Shown: positions 8,203-13,830 of the stretch, one piece after another | Numbering within the stretch: the stretch's first letter is position 1 | How the letters are laid out: each line of letters starts with the position of its first letter | Source: Flavobacteriales bacterium | GTDB lineage: Bacteria; Bacteroidota; Bacteroidia; Flavobacteriales; BACL11 | Direction of reading: 5' to 3' | DNA length: 13,830 bases | Assembly (NCBI GenBank): GCA_002730985.1 | Contig: PCBP01000089.1 | Span: 1-13,830, forward strand | Program-made: the position numbers and the translations under genes | Notes under the pieces: generated by a model | Databases searched by the model: none | What the model was told of the DNA's origin: nothing | What the model saw: the letters and a program-made list of their open reading frames with translations, nothing else

Positions 8203-9420
8203 ATGATAAGAACACTTTATCTATCTTATGATGGGATGACAGATACACTTGGTCAATCTCAGGTCTTACCCTATTTGAAGCAAATTTCAGCTAATAAAGA
8301 AATCCATATCATTAGTTGCGAAAAACCGTCTCACTTTAGAAGAAATAAGTCAAAAATTGAGGAAATAATAGATGGCACTAATATTTATTGGCATCCACTT
8401 AAATATAATAAGTTTCCTCCAGTTATTTCGACACTTTGGGATTTATGGAAAATCAAAAAATTAGCACTTAAACTAAACAAAGTTTATAAGTTTAAATTGA
8501 TTCATTGCAGAAGCCATTTAATGGCTTTATTGGGTTTGTCTCTTAAGCTGACTATTAATACTCCATTTTTATTTGATATGAGATCTTTTTTCCCTGAGGA
8601 AAGAGTTGACGGGAATTTATGGCCTCAAAATAATCCAATCTATAGGTTAATTTTTCATTACTTCAAAAGAAAGGAATTAGAAATGTTCAATGCTGCCTCT
8701 CATGTGGTCGTTTTAACTGAAGCTTCAAGCAAAATTCTAAAATCTAAGTATCATCTTGAAAATATTTCGGTAATACCTTGTTGTGCAGATTTTGAGTTGT
8801 TTAATTATAAGAGTGTGACGCCAAAAGACATCAAAGAGGCAAAAAAGAAGCTTAAAATTGATAATGATCAATTTGTTTTATCATATTTGGGGTCACTAGG
8901 AACTTGGTATGAGCTTGATAAAATGTTGAAACTTTTTAAACAAATAAAAGAAGTTCATACTGATTCAGTTTTTGTCTTCTTTACACCAACAGATCCAGAA
9001 ATAATTTTCTCTAAGTTAAAAGCACATAATTTGTGTAAATCTGATGTAAGGGTTAGTTTCATTCAACGCTCAGAACTACCAAAATATTTATCTGCTAGCT
9101 CAATTTCAATATTTTTTATTAAAAATACTTTCTCAAAAAAAGCATCATCACCTACTAAACATGCTGAGTTGATGGGATTAGGGATACCTGTGATAGCAAA
9201 TTACGGTATTGGAGATATAGACACCATCATAGAAGATACAAAAACTGGCCAATTAATAAATATGAACGACTCTCAATCAATTATAAAAGTAATAAAATCA
9301 CTAAACGATTTGGCTAAAATAGATAAAGCTATGATTAGAGCTAAAGGAAGAGCAATATACTCCTTGAGCAAAGGTTGCGAGAGTTACGAGAATATTTATT
9401 CGAAAATTATAAAAAACTAA
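8203..9420 (+). CDS. GT-B glycosyltransferase (GT4-like)
   Basis: A 405-residue two-domain glycosyltransferase expected to act at the cytoplasmic face of the inner membrane. The N-terminal domain starts RTLYLSYDGMTDTLGQSQ, with the usual glycine/glutamine-rich acceptor loop, and contains FLFDMRSFFPEERVDG (122-137), a segment I recall from a subgroup of GT4 proteins. The C-terminal nucleotide-sugar domain has LSYLGSLGTWYELDKM (226-241) and SSPTKHAELMGLGIPVIAN (315-333), including the glutamate (E322) that normally contacts the donor ribose. I prefer the ATG at 8203; a TTG directly before it (8200) is also in frame. No SD is visible; six T immediately precede the start. Donor and linkage are unknown. 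Confidence 0.82.
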   Translation: MIRTLYLSYDGMTDTLGQSQVLPYLKQISANKEIHIISCEKPSHFRRNKSKIEEIIDGTNIYWHPLKYNKFPPVISTLWDLWKIKKLALKLNKVYKFKLIHCRSHLMALLGLSLKLTINTPFLFDMRSFFPEERVDGNLWPQNNPIYRLIFHYFKRKELEMFNAASHVVVLTEASSKILKSKYHLENISVIPCCADFELFNYKSVTPKDIKEAKKKLKIDNDQFVLSYLGSLGTWYELDKMLKLFKQIKEVHTDSVFVFFTPTDPEIIFSKLKAHNLCKSDVRVSFIQRSELPKYLSASSISIFFIKNTFSKKASSPTKHAELMGLGIPVIANYGIGDIDTIIEDTKTGQLINMNDSQSIIKVIKSLNDLAKIDKAMIRAKGRAIYSLSKGCESYENIYSKIIKN

Positions 9421-9423
9421 GGA
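9419..9423 (+). promoter_or_regulatory. Ribosome binding site for the TTG start at 9431
   Basis: AAGGA overlaps the stop codon of the preceding glycosyltransferase and sits seven bases before the TTG. The encoded MKIGVAISNY is a normal GT2 N-terminus, so the site and start agree. Confidence 0.5.
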
Positions 9424-9430
9424 TTTTATT

Positions 9431-10342
9431 TTGAAAATAGGCGTTGCAATATCAAATTACAAAAATGATGAACAAGTTTTGCATCTTATAAATAGAATTT
9501 CTAAGGAAGAGTGGGATGTAGAAGGAATCATTGTGATTGATTCATTGGGGGATGCTAAATTCATTAAAGATCTAGATGAAAAAGTATCTGGGAAAATCAT
9601 CTATAAAAACTATGATTATAACTTAGGTTCAGCTGGAAATTTATCCAAGAGATTATTACTTGCTAAAGAGGAAAAATGGGATTTTGTACTCGCATTAAAT
9701 CATGATGCTTTGGTAACCAAATCAACTTTAGAAGCGCTTAAAAAGCATACTGACATAGAATCTTTAGGGGCCTTATATCCCTCAAAATATTATACAGACA
9801 AGGGCTTTTATGATTTTTCAGGAACAAAAGAAGTTGGACCTTGGCGTTCATTTGGGCCTTCAATCAAACCCGATGAAGATTTAATTTCTCATATTTGGAG
9901 CAGTTCTAACGGAGCTTTGTATAGTTTGAAACCAATAAGAGAAGGCATTATTCCAAGGGAAGAATTATGGATGGGATGGGAAGATTATTTATTTGGACTA
10001 GACTTAAGGCAGGCTGGCTATAAACAATATTTAGTTTGTGATGCAACATGCGACGATAATTATGAATTTCAAGAAAAGGATTTTGGAATCTTCAAAATTA
10101 AATTAGCAGCAAAACCACAATGGTACCATTATTATCGTACACGTAATCTATGGTTGATTGCGTGTCATTACCATAGAAGTTTTATTAGGATTTTTTTCGT
10201 TTTTATAAGAACATTTGCTGAAGCAGTTTTAATAGCATTTGGTTGGGAAAGAACAAATAAGTTCAATGCCCTAAAACTTCAATTTCAAGGCCTCATTCAT
10301 GGTTTGCTAAACCAAAAGGGTAAAAAGGAGATACCTCAGTGA
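9431..10342 (+). CDS. GT2 family glycosyltransferase (rhamnosyltransferase-like)
   Basis: A 303-residue GT-A fold inverting glycosyltransferase. It begins MKIGVAISNYKNDE, the first Rossmann strand of GT2. YDYNLGSAGNLSKRL (61-75) matches the NxGxAGG-like donor loop of rhamnosyl- and galactofuranosyltransferases. NHDALV (90-95) sits where a DxD-type motif is expected, with NHDA in place of the common NPD/NDD. GWEDYLFGLDLRQAGYK (182-198) holds the ED catalytic-base motif. HYYRTRNLW (233-241) and a hydrophobic helix FIRIFFVFIRTFAEAVLIAF (251-270) suggest membrane association at the C-terminus. It uses TTG with an AAGGA upstream. Its end overlaps the next gene as GTGA. Given the adjacent dTDP-L-rhamnose 4-epimerase-like gene, a 6-deoxyhexose donor is plausible but unproven. 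Confidence 0.8.
   Translation: MKIGVAISNYKNDEQVLHLINRISKEEWDVEGIIVIDSLGDAKFIKDLDEKVSGKIIYKNYDYNLGSAGNLSKRLLLAKEEKWDFVLALNHDALVTKSTLEALKKHTDIESLGALYPSKYYTDKGFYDFSGTKEVGPWRSFGPSIKPDEDLISHIWSSSNGALYSLKPIREGIIPREELWMGWEDYLFGLDLRQAGYKQYLVCDATCDDNYEFQEKDFGIFKIKLAAKPQWYHYYRTRNLWLIACHYHRSFIRIFFVFIRTFAEAVLIAFGWERTNKFNALKLQFQGLIHGLLNQKGKKEIPQ
10325..10330 (+). promoter_or_regulatory. Shine-Dalgarno for the GTG start at 10339
   Basis: AAGGAG, the most canonical ribosome binding site in the window, lies within the end of the GT2 gene, eight bases before the GTG. It supports the GTG start, which otherwise overlaps the upstream stop as GTGA. Confidence 0.65.
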
Positions 10343-11469
10343 AAGTATTGATAACAGGTGGCGCAGGATTCATTGGTTCAAACCTCGCAAAAAGATTACT
10401 TAAAGAAAACTGCGAAGTAAGGATTCTTGATAATTTCTCTGAACAAATACATGGCACAAATAAGTCATTGGATGAAAGCCTTGAAGGAGTTGAATTAATT
10501 GTTGGTGATATCAGAGATAAAGACACAGTCTCAGCTTCTTTGAATGGAATAGATACGGTTGTGCATCTAGCAGCAGAGACTGGGACTGGACAATCAATGT
10601 ATGAAATTGAACATTACGAGAAAACGAATGTTCTAGGTACTTTAAATATTATTGAGCATCTTTTACAAAAAGAAAATTCAGTTAAAAAAATAGTCGTTGC
10701 ATCTTCGAGAGCAATTTACGGTGAAGGCGCCTACTTTTCCAAAGAACATGGTGAGGTTTTCCCAACTGAGAGGCTTGAAAAAGATCTAACAAAGGGAGCA
10801 TTTGATCTTAGATGTCCGCACACTTCAGAATTTCTGGAACCAACAGCAACAAAAGAAAATGCAGCACCTAATCCTTTAAGTTTTTATGCTTTGACAAAGC
10901 AAATACAAGAACAAATGATCATTATGTACTCAAAGATATTAGGAATATCTGGCTATGCACTAAGATATCAGAATGTCTATGGCCCTGGTCAGTCATTAAG
11001 CAATCCATATACTGGAATCATGGCTATATTTTCAACGCTAGCTCGAAAAGATCAGAGAATAAAAGTATTCGAAGATGGAAAGCAAAGCAGAGATTTTGTT
11101 TACATTGATGATATAGTAAATGCTACTTGGAATTGTATTAGCCCAGAAAGACAAGGGGTTGGTATCTTCAATGTAGGAACAGGTATACCAACAAGTATTG
11201 TCCAAGTTGCTAATTTAATAGTAAAACATCTAGAAAGCGGCTCTGAGATTGAGGTTACTGGCCAATATCGAATAGGAGACATAAGACATAACTATGCCGA
11301 TCTCAGTAAAGCTAAAGAAGATTTAAGTTTTTCTCCAAATGTAGCAATTGAAGATGGATTGAAAAAGTTTCTAGATTGGGTTACAGAACAGCCAATTCCA
11401 CAATTAGGTTTCAAATCTTCATTGGATGAATTATCAAAAATTGGTTTGTTGAAAAAATCAAGTAGGTAA
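10339..11469 (+). CDS. NAD-dependent epimerase, dTDP-L-rhamnose 4-epimerase-like (WbiB/Tal type)
   Basis: An extended SDR of 376 residues, most similar by recall to dTDP-L-rhamnose 4-epimerases, which make dTDP-6-deoxy-L-talose. The NAD loop [10 protein letters not shown] is at 5-14, D58 lies in GDIRD, and HLAAETGTGQSMYE (76-89) is characteristic of this subgroup. The active site is complete: S122/S123 in ASSRAIYGEG and Y183/K187 in SFYALTKQ. ALRYQNVYGPGQSLSNPYTGI and FEDGKQSRDFVYIDD are further subgroup features. An insert at about 133-172 is long, as in relatives, but keeps one cysteine (C159). The GTG start is backed by a strong SD and a 4-base overlap with the GT2 gene. Other C4 epimerisations (UDP-Glc/Gal type) remain possible. 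Confidence 0.78.
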   Translation: MKVLITGGAGFIGSNLAKRLLKENCEVRILDNFSEQIHGTNKSLDESLEGVELIVGDIRDKDTVSASLNGIDTVVHLAAETGTGQSMYEIEHYEKTNVLGTLNIIEHLLQKENSVKKIVVASSRAIYGEGAYFSKEHGEVFPTERLEKDLTKGAFDLRCPHTSEFLEPTATKENAAPNPLSFYALTKQIQEQMIIMYSKILGISGYALRYQNVYGPGQSLSNPYTGIMAIFSTLARKDQRIKVFEDGKQSRDFVYIDDIVNATWNCISPERQGVGIFNVGTGIPTSIVQVANLIVKHLESGSEIEVTGQYRIGDIRHNYADLSKAKEDLSFSPNVAIEDGLKKFLDWVTEQPIPQLGFKSSLDELSKIGLLKKSSR

Positions 11470-11484
11470 TGATAATAATTTTAT

Positions 11485-11488
11485 GAGG
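11485..11488 (+). promoter_or_regulatory. Ribosome binding site for the ATG at 11493
   Basis: GAGG four bases before the ATG. It confirms this start over the out-of-frame ATG at 11483. Confidence 0.4.
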
Positions 11489-11492
11489 CTGT

Positions 11493-12317
11493 ATGAAAAA
11501 TATAGATAAGAAAACAGTCGAAGATTTTGGTGAAGAGTGGAGTCAATATAATCAAAATATTTCTGAAGACGAATTAAAGATAGCATGGAATCAGTATTTT
11601 GAAATATTTCCATTCGAGGAATTAAACAATGAATCTGAAGGCTTTGATATGGGATGTGGAAGTGGTAGATGGGCAAAGTTTGTTGCAAATGATGTCAAAA
11701 CACTAAATTGCATTGATCCCAGTGAAAAAGCTTTGAATATTGCTAAAAAGAATCTTACAAATTTTTCAAACATCAAATACTTTCAGGCTTCAGTTAACGA
11801 CAATATGCTGAAAGATAATTCACAAGATTTTGGATATTCTTTAGGAGTGCTGCATCATATACCTGATACTCAGCAAGGTATTAATGCTTGCGCTAAGCTT
11901 TTGAAAAAAGACGCACCTTTTTTACTCTATTGCTACTATAATTTTGAAAATCGTCCTTATTTTTTCAGACGACTTTGGCTAGTAACTGATCAATTAAGGA
12001 AGATATTTTCTCCATTATCATTTAGAAAAAAAGTGGTCATTGCATCAATTATGTCTTATTTAATTTATTTCCCAATAGCTAGGTTTGCATTAATTTGTGA
12101 AAAAATAGGCATTAATGTATCCAATTTTCCACTCGCTGATTATCGTAAAAAATCTTTTTACTTCATGAAAACCGACGCATTGGATAGGTTTGGCACAAGA
12201 TTGGAGAAAAGGTTTAGTAAAGACGAAATACGAACCATGCTGAAAAATGCTGGATTTAAGAATATTGTTTTTTCAGAAAGCGAGCCTTTTTGGGTAAGCA
12301 TTTCTCGAAAGGCCTAA
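11493..12317 (+). CDS. Class I SAM-dependent methyltransferase
   Basis: Fourth methyltransferase of the locus, 274 residues and intact. The N-terminal FGEEWSQYN (12-20) is a motif I often associate with methyltransferases in polysaccharide and lipid-linked sugar loci. The SAM loop is GFDMGCGSGRWAKFVA (50-65), with DMGCGSG replacing the usual DLGCGxG. CIDPSEKALNIAKKN gives the strand-2 acidic residue, and YSLGVLHHIPD (115-125) is the post-I region with the HH pair. The middle (~165-205) holds hydrophobic, basic helices (IASIMSYLIYFPIARFALICEKI) that could touch the membrane or the lipid-linked glycan. It is separated from the other three methyltransferases by five genes, so it probably acts on a different residue. 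The acceptor is unknown. Confidence 0.8.
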   Translation: MKNIDKKTVEDFGEEWSQYNQNISEDELKIAWNQYFEIFPFEELNNESEGFDMGCGSGRWAKFVANDVKTLNCIDPSEKALNIAKKNLTNFSNIKYFQASVNDNMLKDNSQDFGYSLGVLHHIPDTQQGINACAKLLKKDAPFLLYCYYNFENRPYFFRRLWLVTDQLRKIFSPLSFRKKVVIASIMSYLIYFPIARFALICEKIGINVSNFPLADYRKKSFYFMKTDALDRFGTRLEKRFSKDEIRTMLKNAGFKNIVFSESEPFWVSISRKA

Positions 12318-12366
12318 AAAATAACTTTTTAAAAATTAAGTTCCGATTAAGCTCATTTTTTCAACA

Positions 12367-13506
12367 ATGAATATACTATTTGCTATCAATGTTCCTTATC
12401 CTTTTGGTATGGCTGGAAGTATGAGAATTAGATTGTTTGCAGAGTATCTATCTAATCAGAAATCCAAAACAAAAGTTTTAATCACAAATCAAGACAATGG
12501 CTTAAATGACATAAAGGGAGTTCATAATGGCGTCTCCTATAGCTCTCTATTTGACAGAAAATTACCTTATTATATTTTTTTATTTCTCTATCCTTTTTTA
12601 GTGTTCAAGAAATTAAGATCAGAGAGAAATATTGAAGGCAATAACTTCTTAGTCATTTATGGAGATACTGACATTTATACACTCCCGTTTATTATCTCGG
12701 CAAAAATATTAGGGTATAAAATAATCTTAGATATCGTAGAAGATAGGATACTTACGCAAGAAAGGTTATCTATTTTGGCTAGGATTAACTTATTCGTTGG
12801 TGAAATAATATTTCCTTTAGCTGTAAGGTTAGTTGATGGCATAGTTGTTATTTCAAAATATTTGGAAAAGAAATATAAATCAGTAACGAAATTACCTGTA
12901 ATATTGATTACAGTTTCTGCAGCAAACTTAAATACAAAACGAATTAGCAAAGGCAAAAAAAAGGAATTCATAGAGATTGCATATTCGGGATCCTTTGGCA
13001 GAAAAGATGGAGTGGAATACTTAATTGAAGCGTTCAATCAGATTCAATATAAATATGATAATGTCAGGTTAATCCTAATAGGGACGCCAAAAAAAAGCTT
13101 CACAAACAAAAACATCAGCAAAGATATAGAAATAACAGGATACTTAAACGATGATGACTATCAGGCAAAACTTAGCAATGCCGATATCCTCTGCATGACT
13201 AGAATTGACAGCAAATTTGCCCAAGCAGGATTTCCATTTAAACTTGGTGAATATTTAGCCACAACTAAACCTGTTGTAGCTACTGATGTTTCTGATGTCA
13301 GTCTATATTTAGATCATTTGCAGGATATTGTTCTAGCTAAGCCATCAGATACTAAATCATTGGTGGATTCAATAGAGCTATTAATAAAGTCACCTGAAAA
13401 AAGGAAAGTCATTGGAGAAAATGGACGAAAGAAATGTGAAAAATATTTTAACCCTGAAATTAATAGTAAAATGCTTTTTGATTTCATGAAAAAAATTAAC
13501 TCCTAA
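12367..13506 (+). CDS. GT4-type glycosyltransferase (GT-B fold)
   Basis: A 379-residue glycosyltransferase of the Glycos_transf_1 type. The N-terminal domain opens MNILFAINVPYPFGMAGSMRIRLFAEYL, the family's first strand with the G-rich loop. LLYPF-like hydrophobic patches near 68-80 may be a membrane contact. DIVEDR (122-127) and VDGIVVISKYLEKKY (156-170) match the inter-domain region. The C-terminal domain shows IAYSGSFGRKDGVEYLIEAF (204-223), RLILIG and FPFKLGEYLATTKPVVAT (289-306) with donor-binding E296. In place of the first glutamate of the usual EX7E motif it has GFPFKLGE, a variant I have seen in related bacterial enzymes. The 49-base spacer before it is AT-rich with no clear SD; T6 ends five bases before the ATG. 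Donor and linkage are unassigned. Confidence 0.8.
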   Translation: MNILFAINVPYPFGMAGSMRIRLFAEYLSNQKSKTKVLITNQDNGLNDIKGVHNGVSYSSLFDRKLPYYIFLFLYPFLVFKKLRSERNIEGNNFLVIYGDTDIYTLPFIISAKILGYKIILDIVEDRILTQERLSILARINLFVGEIIFPLAVRLVDGIVVISKYLEKKYKSVTKLPVILITVSAANLNTKRISKGKKKEFIEIAYSGSFGRKDGVEYLIEAFNQIQYKYDNVRLILIGTPKKSFTNKNISKDIEITGYLNDDDYQAKLSNADILCMTRIDSKFAQAGFPFKLGEYLATTKPVVATDVSDVSLYLDHLQDIVLAKPSDTKSLVDSIELLIKSPEKRKVIGENGRKKCEKYFNPEINSKMLFDFMKKINS

Positions 13507-13509
13507 ATC

Positions 13510-13513
13510 AGGA
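13510..13513 (+). promoter_or_regulatory. Ribosome binding site for the TTG start at 13523
   Basis: AGGA nine bases before a TTG. The encoded N-terminus [14 protein letters not shown] is exactly where rfbB proteins begin, so the TTG is the start. Confidence 0.45.
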
Positions 13514-13522
13514 CATAGATAA

Positions 13523-13714
13523 TTGAAAATTTTAATTACAGGCGGTGCAGGCTTCATAGGAAGCGCAGTTGTTAGATATCTAATAAAATCAACTGATTGT
13601 GAGGTTTTGAATGTCGATAAATTAACCTACGCAGGTAATTTAGACTCTCTAGTTAATGTTTCTTCATCAGAGAAATATAGATTTGAACAGATTGATATCT
13701 GTGGGACCATATAG
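13523..13714 (+). pseudogene. rfbB: dTDP-glucose 4,6-dehydratase, N-terminal fragment only
   Basis: The first 60 codons are typical of RfbB/RmlB, which converts dTDP-glucose to dTDP-4-keto-6-deoxyglucose, the entry step to dTDP-rhamnose and related sugars. [16 protein letters not shown] (5-20) is the NAD loop, and [13 protein letters not shown] (31-43) is close to diagnostic for this enzyme. [10 protein letters not shown] (51-60) should continue into an acidic DR-type segment, but the frame instead reads Gly-Thr-Ile and stops at 13712-13714. A full enzyme has about 350 residues, so roughly 290 are missing. The break coincides with an abrupt change in base composition at about 13703, so the loss looks like a sequence junction rather than a point mutation. 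The gene may be intact in the real organism. It would fit the adjacent dTDP-sugar epimerase. Confidence 0.85.
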
Positions 13715-13830
13715 GCCCACCTAGGCCATGTGTGATCATGGGGGTGTATATGGGTAGGGCCGGGCCATGCCCAAGCTGTACAAAAAGTGAAATCCGTTAT
13801 TTATGGGCTTAGGCCCGAAATGGGTTCAAA
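13704..13830. other. Non-coding GC-richer tail of foreign character
   Basis: The last 127 bases hold about 65 G or C (51%), against roughly one third in the rest. They have no credible reading frame. GGCC occurs five times (13714, 13724, 13758, 13763, 13812), several within GGGCC or GGCCCA words. Short inverted repeats are present: GGGC-CAT-GCCC at 13762-13772; an imperfect palindrome at 13701-13720 that straddles the break; and GGGCTTAGGCCC near 13805-13815. This texture resembles plant nuclear DNA (promoter TGGGCY elements or GGGCC-rich transposons) more than the host locus, but that is recall, not a search result. An insertion-element end is the alternative. Confidence 0.6.

Noticed and set aside
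12318..12366. The 49-base spacer before the last glycosyltransferase as a promoter or terminator site.
   Set aside because: It is AT-rich with no convincing -35/-10 pair and no stable hairpin; nothing specific can be supported.
12955..12962. An A8 run in the GT4 gene (and another at 3031-3038 in the zinc-ribbon methyltransferase) could be phase-variable slippage tracts.
   Set aside because: Both lie in lysine codons of intact genes in very AT-rich DNA. The runs are short and similar runs are common, so nothing supports switching.
12675..13037. A 120-codon minus-strand open frame inside the last glycosyltransferase.
   Set aside because: It overlaps a well-supported GT-B coding region and its translation shows no family features; it is a shadow frame.
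13766..13788. GCTGTACAAAAAG resembles part of a Gateway attB1 site or the end of a GFP gene.
   Set aside because: Only about 11 bases match and the flanks do not. No other vector sequence is visible, so this is a chance likeness.

Overview
The window is the interior of a surface-polysaccharide (capsule or O-antigen) biosynthesis locus. It has 14 protein-coding genes, all on the + strand, packed almost end to end with gaps of about 0-50 bases and several 1-4 base overlaps, so it reads as one operon. The DNA is AT-rich (roughly one third G+C by eye). The families point to a low-GC, probably Gram-negative bacterium. An aquatic or marine proteobacterium would fit, but no taxonomic marker is present and I am not sure. 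No tRNA, rRNA, CRISPR array, promoter or complete mobile element is visible, and no stretch over 300 bases lacks a gene.

Layout: a capsule-synthesis type transferase, open at the left edge (2-1414); a PAPS-type sulfotransferase (1450-2517); three consecutive SAM methyltransferases (2538-3512, 3539-4438, 4438-5160); an SDR sugar-nucleotide enzyme with an altered catalytic triad (5162-6145), translationally coupled to a DegT/StrS-type PLP sugar aminotransferase (6142-7245); three glycosyltransferases of different folds and families (7248-8192, 8203-9420, 9431-10342); a dTDP-L-rhamnose 4-epimerase-like SDR (10339-11469); a fourth methyltransferase (11493-12317); a GT4-type glycosyltransferase (12367-13506); and the first 60 codons of rfbB/rmlB (13523 onward).

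Together the genes suggest a glycan assembled by several glycosyltransferases from dTDP-sugars (possibly rhamnose or 6-deoxytalose) and an amino sugar, then modified by O-methylation and sulfation. The flippase, polymerase, export genes and the remaining rml genes are not in the window, so the locus continues beyond it.

The strongest anomaly is at the right end. The rfbB reading frame is normal to about base 13703 and then stops abruptly. The last 127 bases are about 51% G+C, dense in GGCC/GGGCC words, non-coding in appearance and unlike everything before them. This looks like a foreign junction: an assembly chimera, possibly with plant nuclear DNA, or the edge of an inserted element.
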